A stretch of DNA of 27,250 nt from JARRLC01 sp050290865 (GCA_050290865.1 JBNKIW010000036.1:1-27250); one strand, 5' to 3'. Counted from the stretch's first letter, positions 15,057 through 23,507 are shown. Program-made: numbers and translations. The notes: generated by a model from the letters alone, not told the origin.

Positions 15057-15962
15057 ATGATTTACGACTGCTTCACCTTCTTCAACGAGCTGGACATACT
15101 CGACGCGCGCCTGCACGAGATGTCTCCCGTGGTGGACAGATTCGTGCTCGTCGAAGCGACGAAGACGCACCAGGGGAAGCCGAAGCCGCTCTATTACGCG
15201 CAGAACAGGGATCGCTTCGCCGCGTTCCATCACAAGATGCTCCATGTCGTGGTGGAATTCCCGGAGGATATGTCGCGAATGGTTTCGCGCCGATGCCCGA
15301 CCGTCGTGTGGGCGCGCGAGAACTACCAGCGCGATCAGATCAAGCGCGGCCTCACCGCCGCACGGGCGAACGACCTCATCATCGTCTCCGACGTGGACGA
15401 GATCATCGCTGCCGACCGGCTGCGCAACGCCATCGCCAGCCGCCGCCGTGGCGATCTGACCGTTTTCACCATGCCGCTCTACGGCTTTTTCATCAACCGG
15501 CGGGTCCGCGACACGACGTGGATTTTCGGCCCGCGCATGATCGAACTCCGCCGCCTGACGTCGCCGCAGAAACTGCGCAACTGCAAGTTCCGTTTCGACC
15601 GCAAGGCGCGCGGCGGAGCCCTTTCGCGGCTCTACATGTGGGTGAGGAACATACCCAGACGCATTCGTACGCGCGTCGTGAACGGGATCAACTGCGGTAT
15701 CGGCAATCGCATCTTCGAGGTTCCCGACGCAGGCTGGCATCTGTCGTCGATCGGCAATTGGGACAGCGTCCGCGTCAAAGCCCGTGCCGTGGCGCACGAC
15801 GACTGGCAGAAGGGACACATGTTCAACAGTGAGCAGGCATATCTTGCGGAGGTGCTGCGGACGACGGAGGAGGTCCATGATCTGAGGGAACTGCCGTACT
15901 TCGTGCGGGCGAACCTTGCCAGGTTCACAATGCTCCATGACCGGCAGGTGGCAGCCGAATAG
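15057..15962 (+). CDS. Glycosyltransferase family 17-like protein
   Basis: The 301-residue product resembles GT17 (bacterial relatives of the MGAT3 N-acetylglucosaminyltransferase). Family-like blocks are the N-terminal MIYDCFTFFNELDILDARL, VDRFVLVEATKTHQGKPKPL, the acidic metal-binding type motif IIVSDVDEII near residue 110, and WHLSSIG near residue 225. No signal peptide or membrane segment is seen, so it probably acts in the cytoplasm on a nucleotide-sugar donor. ATG 15057 has GGAG upstream; ATG 15033 is an in-frame alternative. The gene stands alone between putA and the methionine regulator, 8 kb away from the polysaccharide locus in this window. A small hairpin (CCTTGT/ACAAGG, about 15002-15018) lies in its leader. 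Acceptor and sugar are unknown. Confidence 0.82.
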   Translation: MIYDCFTFFNELDILDARLHEMSPVVDRFVLVEATKTHQGKPKPLYYAQNRDRFAAFHHKMLHVVVEFPEDMSRMVSRRCPTVVWARENYQRDQIKRGLTAARANDLIIVSDVDEIIAADRLRNAIASRRRGDLTVFTMPLYGFFINRRVRDTTWIFGPRMIELRRLTSPQKLRNCKFRFDRKARGGALSRLYMWVRNIPRRIRTRVVNGINCGIGNRIFEVPDAGWHLSSIGNWDSVRVKARAVAHDDWQKGHMFNSEQAYLAEVLRTTEEVHDLRELPYFVRANLARFTMLHDRQVAAE

Positions 15963-15997
15963 CGTGCCCTGCGGTTGGAGCGCCAACCGGACAATGC

Positions 15998-16042
15998 TTG
16001 ACACGCGGCTCAGCAAAAACGATATAAAGATATCTTTATGTC
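15998..16042 (+). promoter_or_regulatory. Promoter and palindromic operator of the ArsR-methyltransferase/metF operon
   Basis: TTGACA at 15998-16003 is a consensus -35 box. A -10-like A/T stretch (GATATA at 16021, 17 bases later, or TATAAA at 16023) lies inside a 22-bp palindrome at 16021-16042. The central 16 bases, ATAAAGATATCTTTAT, are perfectly symmetric, and only one of the 11 outer-to-inner pairs mismatches. An operator covering the -10 region implies repression. Its position directly before an ArsR-family gene suggests autoregulation and control of metF. The pattern fits what is known of SahR-type control of the methionine cycle in Proteobacteria. Confidence 0.8.
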
Positions 16043-16057
16043 ATGCAGGGCGCGCTC

Positions 16058-17068
16058 ATGCCGGAGGTCTTATCCTCTGCGGAACTGGTCGAAATGCTGA
16101 GAGCCGCGGGCGAGACCACGCGTCTGCGCCTGCTCGTGCTGCTCGCCGGTGCCGAGTACAATGTCAAGGATCTGACACACATTCTCGGGCAGAGCCAGCC
16201 TCGCCTCAGCCGTCACCTCAAGCTGCTTGCCGAAGCGGGCCTGATCGAGCGCTTTCAGGAGGGCAGCTCGGTCTTCTACCGATTCGCCAGCGAGGGGTCC
16301 GCCGCCGGTCTCGCAGCCCGCCTCCTCGATGCGATCGATCCGCTGGATGGGGGCACGGGGCGCGACGCCGCCCGCGCGGATGTTCTCAGGCAGGAAAAAT
16401 GCGCCGCCGCCCAGGCCTATTTCCAGGCTCATGCCGGGGCGTGGAACGAAATCCGCGCTCTGCACGCGCCAGAAGCCGAGGTCGAGGCGGCGATGCTTGC
16501 CGCCATGGGGCCGCGGCCCATCCGATTGCTCGTTGACCTTGGCGCGGGGACAGGCCGCATCCTCGAACTCTTCGCCCCCCGCGCCAGACACGCCATAGGC
16601 TTCGACGTCAATCGCGAGATGCTCGCCCATGCGCGGGCGCGCCTTGCGGCAAGCGGTGTGCACAACGCCCAGGTGCGGCTCGGGGATATCCTTACTCTGC
16701 CGCTGGACGACAGGGTGGCCGACGCGGTCATCCTCCATCAGGTGCTCCATTTTCTCGACGACCCCGCGAAGGCTGTGGACGAGGCGGCACGTCTGCTGGC
16801 GCCGGGGGGACGGCTTCTGATCGTGGATTTCGCGGCGCACACGATCGAAAGCCTGCGCAACGACTACGCGCACCGCCGGCTCGGCTTCGAACGCGGCCTG
16901 GTAGAAGGCTGGCTGCAGCGGGCTGGTCTTCAGCCTGCGCATTATGAGGCGATACAGCCGGAGGCGGGCGAGGCTGCGGGCAAGCTGACGGTTTCGCTGT
17001 GGCTTGCGGCGAGGCCGGACGAGGCGGCGCGGCAAGCAACCAAAGCGATGGAAGCCGCGGCTGATTAG
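16058..17068 (+). CDS. ArsR-family regulator fused to SAM-dependent methyltransferase domain (SahR-like)
   Basis: The 336-residue protein has two parts. Residues about 10-90 form an ArsR-type winged helix, with the helix-turn-helix around YNVKDLTHILGQSQPRLSRH and the wing around EGSSVFYRF. Residues about 145-310 form a class I methyltransferase-like domain with the SAM-binding motif LLVDLGAGTGRILELF and post-motifs IGFDVNREML and LLAPGGRLLIVDF. ATG 16058 has AGGG upstream and leaves room for a leader after the promoter; ATG 16043 directly abuts the palindrome. metF starts 49 bases downstream. The fusion and neighbour suggest a repressor that senses S-adenosylmethionine or S-adenosylhomocysteine through the methyltransferase fold, as described for SahR. 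Whether it also catalyses methylation cannot be told. Confidence 0.85.
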   Translation: MPEVLSSAELVEMLRAAGETTRLRLLVLLAGAEYNVKDLTHILGQSQPRLSRHLKLLAEAGLIERFQEGSSVFYRFASEGSAAGLAARLLDAIDPLDGGTGRDAARADVLRQEKCAAAQAYFQAHAGAWNEIRALHAPEAEVEAAMLAAMGPRPIRLLVDLGAGTGRILELFAPRARHAIGFDVNREMLAHARARLAASGVHNAQVRLGDILTLPLDDRVADAVILHQVLHFLDDPAKAVDEAARLLAPGGRLLIVDFAAHTIESLRNDYAHRRLGFERGLVEGWLQRAGLQPAHYEAIQPEAGEAAGKLTVSLWLAARPDEAARQATKAMEAAAD

Positions 17069-17117
17069 CCCTTCGCGCGGCGAACACGGCGTCAATCAAA
17101 TCAGGAAGGCACCGGAC

Positions 17118-18011
17118 ATGACCGACCACCGCATCGAACTGGAACGGCAGGCCAACGCCATCCGTGTCTCGTTCGAATTCTTTCCTCCGAAGACGCAGAA
17201 GATGGAGGAAAATCTCTGGAACGCGATCCAGCGGCTGCGGCCGCTCCGGCCGGTGTTCGTTTCCGTCACATACGGTGCTGGCGGCTCGACGCGCGAGCGC
17301 ACCCACTCCACTGTCGCCCGCATCGTGCGCGAGACGGACCTGAGCCCGGCCGCGCATCTTACCTGCGTTGCCGCGACGCGCGAGGAAGTGGACGATGTCA
17401 TCCGCTCCTATTGGGATGCGGGCGTGCGTCATATCGTGGCGCTGCGCGGCGACCCGCCGGAGGGGATGGGGGAACGATACATGCCGCATCCCGGCGGCTA
17501 CGCCAATGCGGCCGATCTGGCGGCGGGCATCAGGCGGATCGCCGATTTCGAGATCTCCGTGTCCGCCTATCCGGAAAAGCATCCGGACTCGGCAGACGTC
17601 GATGCCGATATCGATATGCTGAAAGCGAAGATCGATGCGGGCGCCAGCCGCGCGATCACGCAGTTCTTCTTCGATAACGACCAGTATTTCCGCTATTTGG
17701 ACCGCGTGCGGGCGCGCGGCATCGCCATTCCGATCATTCCCGGCATCATTCCGGTGCACAATTTCGCGCAGGTGGCGCGGTTCGCGGCTCAATGCGGCGC
17801 GTCCATTCCCGGCTGGATGGCGCGGCGTTTCGAGGGTCTGGAAGACGATCAGGAGACCACGCGCCTCGTGGCCGCGACCGTCGCGGCGGAGCAGGTGCTG
17901 GGCCTCGCCGAGCAGGGCGTGGAGGATTTCCATTTCTACACGCTGAATCGGGCCAATCTGGTCTACGCCATCTGCCACCTGCTGGGACTGCGGCCAGCCG
18001 AGGAATCCTGA
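17118..18011 (+). CDS. metF: Methylenetetrahydrofolate reductase [NAD(P)H]
   Basis: MetF reduces 5,10-methylenetetrahydrofolate to 5-methyltetrahydrofolate with FAD, supplying the methyl group for methionine synthesis. The 297-residue length is typical of bacterial MetF. Family blocks are VSFEFFPPKT near the N-terminus (with the proton-relay Glu), VSVTYGAGGSTRERT, AHLTCVAATREE, VALRGDPPEG, ISVSAYPEKHPDS, ITQFFFDN and GIIPVHNF. ATG 17118 follows GGAAGG and gives the expected N-terminus; the open frame extends upstream only into the regulator gene. It forms an operon with the SahR-like gene and is likely controlled by the palindrome upstream. It is soluble and cytoplasmic and appears intact. 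Confidence 0.97.
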   Translation: MTDHRIELERQANAIRVSFEFFPPKTQKMEENLWNAIQRLRPLRPVFVSVTYGAGGSTRERTHSTVARIVRETDLSPAAHLTCVAATREEVDDVIRSYWDAGVRHIVALRGDPPEGMGERYMPHPGGYANAADLAAGIRRIADFEISVSAYPEKHPDSADVDADIDMLKAKIDAGASRAITQFFFDNDQYFRYLDRVRARGIAIPIIPGIIPVHNFAQVARFAAQCGASIPGWMARRFEGLEDDQETTRLVAATVAAEQVLGLAEQGVEDFHFYTLNRANLVYAICHLLGLRPAEES

Positions 18012-18047
18012 CCCATATGCCGCACGCGCTCAGTCGAGACGCGGGGT

Positions 18048-20129
18048 TCACCGTGTTGGCGCCGCCCCCGGCAGTGCGAAGGGTGTGCCAGCATCCAGCC
18101 TGGCTCTGGCAGGTAGCGTATGGACCTTAGTGGCGCCGGCCGCATCTACGCATGGCCATTCATGGTTACCGAAAAAGCTGGGTTTGGCTTTCAGGTAGAG
18201 CGAGGCGGGCAGCGTCTGCGCAGGCAAGTTGGTCGTCCAGACCACCTCGTTCGTGAGGTAGTCGAAGTTACCGCCGCGGATGACCGTTGACAGCGTTTTG
18301 GGATCGGGAGCCATTCCCCACCGCTCGGCATCGTACCCCAGGATCCATATATTGCCGGCGCCGCCGCCCCAAGCTGCGGAATTTGTTTTCATGGCTGGGG
18401 GTTCGTAAGACCATCCGGCCATCTTGCCCTTGCGGCCCATCACATTGCCGACAAACGAATCCCACCATGAGCCATATGCCAGGCCAATGGCCCGGACATT
18501 ACTTCCATCGATAAAGTGCTGGCGTTGCCCCGTCAGGTAATTGCGGAAGAACGTCAGGTAGATCGAATTGCCGTGGGTATAGTCGCTGTCGGCATTGTGA
18601 GACAGATTGCCTTCGAACAGCACATGATGAGGACCGGCCATGTGAGAAGCATTAATGCCAACTTCCACCCAGGCGGGCGTGTCGAAGTCAAATGAATCAT
18701 CTACGTAATTGTACGCTACGACACTCCCGGCCCCGGATGAACGAAAAACCATATTCTTGCATGTATCGAGAAGAATGTTGTTTTCGATCAAGACTTCCGA
18801 CGAGCCATTGGCGAGACTGACTGCGTACCCAGCCCCGCCCGGCTCTGGCCATGAACCGGTGTGGATATAGGAGTCGCGAAGCTCAATCCGGAACGAATTG
18901 TCAATTGCAACGCCTTCGCCGAGCCATTGCGTTACCTCGATGGCTTTTGCCCATGAATAGGCGGCGGTTTCAAATCTCAACCCGCCATCGGCCCCGCCGT
19001 ATATGCTTAGGTCTTCCACGCCGGCATAGCTGACATGAATATCGCGGTTGTTTGCCGCGTGACCTCTCGTGTTGGTATCGGTGGTATAGGGAGTAAGCTG
19101 CGCCCGATGAGTGGTGCGATAGCGTATTGTCAACGGCGAAGTAAAGGTGATCGTGTTTCCGGAAATGGATGCGATCTGCTTGATCTCGTTGATCGGCCGG
19201 TCGCTTCGTGAGAACCACGACATGGATGCTGGCAGGACGCCGGGGGTCGTGTCATACGGACCTCGGGCATTCGACGCGCCGTTGTCATCTCCCGGGAGCT
19301 TCGGATAGTGCATGTTCCAAGCTACGCGGTCTCCTTGCCAGACCAGCGCGCCGCCCGGCATGCCCGCAGGGGTCGGCTGCCACGATGCTCCACTGACCTC
19401 GTCAAGCAGAACAAACATCCCGGCCTTGAAGTTCTTCGCATCGGCTATCGTGATGGAATCCGATCCTTGAGCGCCATCGGCCGTCAAGCTTTGCGATGCA
19501 GTGTTGTCAGGTCCGTTGTTCCACCTCGAAGGGCCAACAATGATGATCGGTTTTGCGTCATAGCTGTAGGACGCCGGATTAACGGGCGTCAAAATACCCT
19601 TTGTGCCGCTGATAATTGTTGATGTCCTGGGTTTTCCCCCGTTTGTCTTGACCAGCTTGGTCACGCCGGCGCCCGAGCCCCGCAGCGTGAGGGGTCTGCG
19701 GATGAGCAGGATATCGTCGACAACAAACGTACCGGGGCTGAGCAACACCACCTGTCCGAGGGGAGCGCTCTCCAGCGCCGCCTGGATTGCGGCTGAATCA
19801 TCATGTCCACTTGGCGAGAGTGTCCTGTAGATCGCCGTGCGGTTTGGAATGCCGCCGACGGACATAAGGCCGGGATTCCACTTCACCATGCGATCCGCGG
19901 GCAGCAGGCTGCCGGGTGGAGCATTCGAGGCGTCTGCCGTTGACCTGGCGCCCTCATCAGCGGTCGTGTTCGTAGCCCCAAAGACGATTGTGATGGCCAA
20001 TGCCATCGAGCCAAAGGCACTGGTCCCAGCCTTAAGGGCAAAAATCCGCAGCAATCCGCGCAGGCTTGCACCCGCCACGCCCAGCGCGCCCGATGTCACC
20101 ACTGCACCTGTATCCGAGAGCGTGGTCAT
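18048..20129 (-). CDS. Secreted right-handed beta-helix (pectate-lyase-superfamily-like) protein
   Basis: The 693-residue protein has a long basic N-terminus and a hydrophobic export segment at about 28-52. A block typical of pectate-lyase/GH28-type beta-helix proteins follows: HDDSAAIQAALESAPLGQVV, LSPGTFVVDD and LTLRGSGAGVTKL. The middle is rich in short strands and Asn/Gly turns (GGADGGLRFETAAYSW, RIELRDSYIHTGSW, VLIENNILLDTCKN), as expected for a beta-helix. It probably binds or cleaves an extracellular polysaccharide, perhaps trimming the polymer made by the surrounding locus; lyase or hydrolase chemistry cannot be assigned. The ATG is preceded by AAGAGG. It is the last gene of a minus-strand operon, 52 bases after the acyltransferase gene, and converges on metF with 36 bases between. 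Confidence 0.8.
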   Translation of the reverse strand: MTTLSDTGAVVTSGALGVAGASLRGLLRIFALKAGTSAFGSMALAITIVFGATNTTADEGARSTADASNAPPGSLLPADRMVKWNPGLMSVGGIPNRTAIYRTLSPSGHDDSAAIQAALESAPLGQVVLLSPGTFVVDDILLIRRPLTLRGSGAGVTKLVKTNGGKPRTSTIISGTKGILTPVNPASYSYDAKPIIIVGPSRWNNGPDNTASQSLTADGAQGSDSITIADAKNFKAGMFVLLDEVSGASWQPTPAGMPGGALVWQGDRVAWNMHYPKLPGDDNGASNARGPYDTTPGVLPASMSWFSRSDRPINEIKQIASISGNTITFTSPLTIRYRTTHRAQLTPYTTDTNTRGHAANNRDIHVSYAGVEDLSIYGGADGGLRFETAAYSWAKAIEVTQWLGEGVAIDNSFRIELRDSYIHTGSWPEPGGAGYAVSLANGSSEVLIENNILLDTCKNMVFRSSGAGSVVAYNYVDDSFDFDTPAWVEVGINASHMAGPHHVLFEGNLSHNADSDYTHGNSIYLTFFRNYLTGQRQHFIDGSNVRAIGLAYGSWWDSFVGNVMGRKGKMAGWSYEPPAMKTNSAAWGGGAGNIWILGYDAERWGMAPDPKTLSTVIRGGNFDYLTNEVVWTTNLPAQTLPASLYLKAKPSFFGNHEWPCVDAAGATKVHTLPARARLDAGTPFALPGAAPTR

Positions 20130-20181
20130 ATGCGCCTCTTCTGAAATCGGCCAAGCCTTTTGGATGACTGCCCCTGTGTCC

Positions 20182-21447
20182 TCAAGGCGGTACTGGCATC
20201 TGCGATGAATGAGGTGCCGGTTCCGTGGGCGTTTGGAACCGCCGCTTCAGTTTTAGGAACTGCGTCTCGACCAGTTCGTAGCTCAGGTAAGCGAGGGCCA
20301 GCGAGGCCAACGCGCCAAGCGAGGCCTGCAGTGCCACCGCTGCCCCGTGAGAGCCGAGCCAGCGGGCCAGTTCCAGTTCGGTTCGGTTGGTTATCAGGTA
20401 ATACGAGAAGAAATGATGGTAAACGTACAGGCCATAGCTGTAGGTGCCGAGAAAGACCAGCGAGCGATTGCAGAAAAAACGCGAGATGGCCGAGCCCTTC
20501 GGCGCGGTCAAAGTCCAAACGAGCAGGCATGCCAGCAGTATTTGGAACAGGGCTGCCCGGACTGACGCCACCAGTTCCAGGTCCTGGCGCGACACCAGAG
20601 TAGTCCAGACGAAGGTGACTGCCGCTAGCCCGCCAGCAACGGCCACAACCCGCGGCAGGGCCTGCGTGAGCCACGCCATGCCCCCGGGCTGGCGCGCCAG
20701 TACCGCCAGGGAGGCGCCCAGCGCCAGGCCGTCGAACTTGAAAGGCGTCAGGACCACCGTGGCCCACCAGCTTACCCCCATGAGCAATCCGATCGGGCGG
20801 GCCAGCATAGCACACAGGGAAATGACCAAGCTCACTGCGCAGAGAGCCCGTGGCCGCCGCGCCAGCCAGAACACGACCAGAGGCCAGAAGAGGTAGAAGT
20901 GCTCCTCGACCGAGAGTGACCAGAAGTGATTGAGGTACGAGAAGGACCAATCCCCCTCTCTGGCGATGTAGACGTTGACGCCGTAGAGCCATGCCCAGGC
21001 TTGACGGTCCAGAAGGTGGTCGAGCGTAGGCCCCTGCAGCAGCGGGATAAGCGGGGCCACGAAGAAGACAAGCGCCAGCACGCCGTAGTAGAGCGGGAAG
21101 ATGCGCAGGATACGCCGCATATAGAAGTTGCGGAAGTAGTGCGGTTTGTGGTGAGCATCGTACAGAATACCAGTGATGAGGAAGCCGGACAGGACAAAGA
21201 ACAGTTCGACGCCGAGGAGCCCGTGCTTGGTCACGGCGACGATGGCGCGCTCGGCCCAGTTGGTGGTCTGCATTTGGCCAACAAAGTGGAAGATTAACAC
21301 CATCGAGACGGCCAGGCCCCGCACCCCGTCGAGCACCGGGAGGTGTCCCCGCAGGCTGAGCGGCGGGCTGGTGTACGCCAGCGCTGGGGTATCCAATGTT
21401 GCGTCTTTGACGGGATCGCAGATCGTCGTCACCGGCACCTCGTTCAA
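20182..21447 (-). CDS. Acyltransferase-3 family membrane protein (OafA/YrhL-like)
   Basis: The 421-residue protein has about ten hydrophobic helices and the acyltransferase-3 signatures LPVLDGVRGLAVSMVLIFHF (Arg and His ten residues apart), GVELFFVLSGFLITGIL, FYMRRILRIFPLYY and HFWSLSVEEHFYLFWPL. These inner-membrane proteins transfer acetyl or other acyl groups to sugars of surface polysaccharides. The start is a TTG whose last bases overlap the TGA stop of the preceding gene (TTGA at 21444-21447), a translational-coupling arrangement, and no better ATG exists before the conserved N-terminus. The gene sits in the minus-strand polysaccharide operon between a Wzy/WaaL-like gene and the beta-helix gene, so O-acylation of the same polymer is likely. 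Confidence 0.9.
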   Translation of the reverse strand: MNEVPVTTICDPVKDATLDTPALAYTSPPLSLRGHLPVLDGVRGLAVSMVLIFHFVGQMQTTNWAERAIVAVTKHGLLGVELFFVLSGFLITGILYDAHHKPHYFRNFYMRRILRIFPLYYGVLALVFFVAPLIPLLQGPTLDHLLDRQAWAWLYGVNVYIAREGDWSFSYLNHFWSLSVEEHFYLFWPLVVFWLARRPRALCAVSLVISLCAMLARPIGLLMGVSWWATVVLTPFKFDGLALGASLAVLARQPGGMAWLTQALPRVVAVAGGLAAVTFVWTTLVSRQDLELVASVRAALFQILLACLLVWTLTAPKGSAISRFFCNRSLVFLGTYSYGLYVYHHFFSYYLITNRTELELARWLGSHGAAVALQASLGALASLALAYLSYELVETQFLKLKRRFQTPTEPAPHSSQMPVPP

Positions 21448-22814
21448 GATCTGCCAAGCCTATCGGAGCCGTTAGAGCGCGAAATGCCGGGGCGGTGTCC
21501 AGCGACGACGGGATCGGGAGGGAAAGGCTGCCAGTATCGGGCTGTATCGGCGGCAACAATCACGAACATCAACCACAGCACATCCGCGCCGTGCATCCAC
21601 CCGGTCTCGATGAAGTTCGTGAGAATAAGGTAGAGGGCGAGTGAGAGCAGAAGCCACGCGCGGGCGGGGTCCCGGTCCACCACGCGGCCAATGGCGTGCA
21701 GGGTTGCGAAGATGAAGGTTACGAGGAGGATAAGGCCGACGTACCCCATATCCACCATCGTATCCAAATAGCCGCTGTGGGAGGATGGCATGGTCTTGAT
21801 CCAGCCCGGAGCGTCAACGATGCTGGGTGCATCGGGGCCTGCGAGCCAGAAGGATTGGTACCCCCATCCCAGGAGCGGCTTACGCGCGATCTCGAATTTC
21901 GCGAACTCCCATATAAAGACCCGACCCGACAAGTCATAATTGCCGTATAGATGCCATGATATGCGATTGATAAGATTGCCAACTACGCTGGACAACAGGG
22001 CGTAGAAAAGTGGCAAGGGTAACAGCACAATCGCTGGGGACACGCGCATTTTCTTTGCGATAAATAATGTGGGGCCAGACAGCAACATTGCGATCAGAAC
22101 TAAGCCGAGCGATCCCTTGGAATTGCTCATGACGACGAGATAGACAGCGATACCGGCAACGATAACAGCGAATAAGCGCCGCCAGCCTGAGTATAATATT
22201 TCGCGAAGTGATAGTAGTAAACCGAATGCTGCGCATTCTCCCAGGAGGCCCTTGAAGGTGAAATATCCTGCATAACATATTCTCCCATCTACAATCATGG
22301 GTTCCTGATTCAGCACAAAAAAGAAATTTATAATCGATGCTGTTGCGAAGCACAAGAATACGCCGCGCATCAAATCCACTGTTCGACCCGCCAGCATGGA
22401 AGGTATAACTATGGTTATAATAATCAGTGCTTGTTGAGCATATCTAATGAATGAAAGTTCGGGTTTGAAAGCCCACAAAACACTTGCTCCAGCAAACGCC
22501 AGATACGCGAAGAGACAGACAATGTGGGGCGCCAGAACGAGCCTGGACCAGTTTCGTGCAGCCCAAATGACAGAAATTGCAGCCATTGCAGGCCAGAAAA
22601 GTTTATGCTCAAGCCGGGGCGCGTATATGATCTCCTGCTGAGCCTCGGTCCACATTCCTCCTTCGATAGGCCCTGTGGCGATGTGAAGTAACAACGGTGA
22701 TATTATTTCAGCATAAGCGCATGCCAAAACGGGGAGAATTACAAATCTATCAAAAGTCGAAGCGGAGGCTTGACGCCGCGTGATCTCGAAGCGATGCGTT
22801 GAGGCTTCTGACAT
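21444..22814 (-). CDS. Wzy/WaaL-like O-antigen polymerase/ligase family membrane protein
   Basis: The 456-residue protein has some 10-12 hydrophobic segments and, near residues 310-350, a large extracytoplasmic loop with RVFIWEFAKFEIARKPLLGW and GYQSFW followed by SSHSGYLDTMVDMGYVG. Together these are the hallmark of the Wzy_C superfamily that polymerises or ligates surface polysaccharides. Polymerase and ligase cannot be told apart by sequence alone; location in an exopolysaccharide locus favours polymerase. ATG 22814 is used, with GTG 22844 as an alternative. It is the first gene of the minus-strand operon and overlaps the acyltransferase start by four bases. Its coding sequence is visibly richer in A/T, with many AAT, ATA and TTT codons around 22000-22800, suggesting acquisition by transfer. 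Confidence 0.85.
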   Translation of the reverse strand: MSEASTHRFEITRRQASASTFDRFVILPVLACAYAEIISPLLLHIATGPIEGGMWTEAQQEIIYAPRLEHKLFWPAMAAISVIWAARNWSRLVLAPHIVCLFAYLAFAGASVLWAFKPELSFIRYAQQALIIITIVIPSMLAGRTVDLMRGVFLCFATASIINFFFVLNQEPMIVDGRICYAGYFTFKGLLGECAAFGLLLSLREILYSGWRRLFAVIVAGIAVYLVVMSNSKGSLGLVLIAMLLSGPTLFIAKKMRVSPAIVLLPLPLFYALLSSVVGNLINRISWHLYGNYDLSGRVFIWEFAKFEIARKPLLGWGYQSFWLAGPDAPSIVDAPGWIKTMPSSHSGYLDTMVDMGYVGLILLVTFIFATLHAIGRVVDRDPARAWLLLSLALYLILTNFIETGWMHGADVLWLMFVIVAADTARYWQPFPPDPVVAGHRPGISRSNGSDRLGRS

Positions 22815-23093
22815 ACTATCACTCTGTTCTCCCGTGATGCTCACCGGGGAATGTTCCGCCTTATGTTGAAATATGCTCAGCAGGCATCGTTGTTTGAGCA
22901 GCCTACGCTGGCACGGCCCGCCCCAGCCTTCCCTGTGTCGTCGTCGACATAAAGAGTCTTCGCGGCCTCTTCGCAGCTCCAGCGGTCATCCAGCAGTAAA
23001 ACGGCGTTCGGCGCGCTGCGAAGCTGAGAGGAGGGCGCCGCGAATTATGCTCCGAAGGGGAATCCAAAACAAGCCTCCGTACAACGAAAATCG

Positions 23094-23122
23094 TTGGACT
23101 GCGCAATGCGTCGGGGTATACT
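23094..23122 (+). promoter_or_regulatory. Candidate sigma-70 promoter for the wecG-wecB transcript
   Basis: TTGGAC at 23094-23099 and TATACT at 23117-23122 are separated by 17 bases, close to the sigma-70 consensus. Transcription from here would begin near 23129 and give a leader of roughly 380 bases before wecG, containing the hairpins described next. The remaining part of the 693-bp gap (22815-23507) shows no convincing gene; a 9-bp inverted repeat, CTTCGCAGC (22969-22977) and GCTGCGAAG (23015-23023), is the other visible structure. Confidence 0.5.
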
Positions 23123-23212
23123 AGTGCAGCCCGCAGAAAGTTTGTACTCAGTTTGTTGCACGCTCATTTTACGAACTTGCTGCGGATAAGCTGTACTAGA
23201 TTCAATAGGTTG

Positions 23213-23290
23213 CTAGTACGCCTGATCCGCGAGAAGTCCTGAAAGCACTCGCGGCAAATGGGTCAGGACTTCTTAGCTGAGGCGTACTAG
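23213..23290. repeat. 78-bp two-stem inverted repeat in the wecG leader region
   Basis: Two perfect 11-bp stems are stacked: CTAGTACGCCT (23213-23223) with AGGCGTACTAG (23280-23290), and AGAAGTCCTGA (23232-23242) with TCAGGACTTCT (23263-23273). An 8/6-base internal loop separates them, and a 20-base apical loop closes the structure. A competing 7-bp stem is possible between CCGCGAG (23227-23233) and CTCGCGG (23248-23254), which would disrupt the inner stem. A further hairpin, GAAGTG (23304-23309) with CACTTC (23328-23333), follows. Either a small non-autonomous mobile element flanked by CTAG, or a structured mRNA leader, would fit. Confidence 0.75.
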
Positions 23291-23507
23291 TCTCGCCTCG
23301 TGAGAAGTGCCAAACAGCCGCTCTGGCCACTTCCGAGCGCGTGGCGCGACCGGGGCGCGGAGGGATGACACGCGACGTGATGGATCGTCTGCTCAAGCAG
23401 CAGGTTCTTGCTTCGGTCAAGGCGGAACAATTCTTCCCAAGCCCCCCATGCCAGCTCAACAAGCAAGCCGCGGCGACTGCGGCTGCCAGCGAACAAGGCT
23501 ATACTCA

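Noticed and set aside
14967..16016. 349-residue minus-strand frame opposite the GT17-like gene
   Set aside because: The plus strand has the glycosyltransferase motifs and a ribosome site; the antisense product is His/Arg-rich without a domain.
22903..23106. 67-residue minus-strand frame between the polymerase gene and wecG
   Set aside because: Arg-rich, no motif, and it lies in a region with promoter and inverted-repeat structure; too weak to call a gene.
23307..23507. Upstream extension of the wecG frame
   Set aside because: Family similarity begins just after ATG 23508; the extension crosses the hairpin region and is low in complexity.
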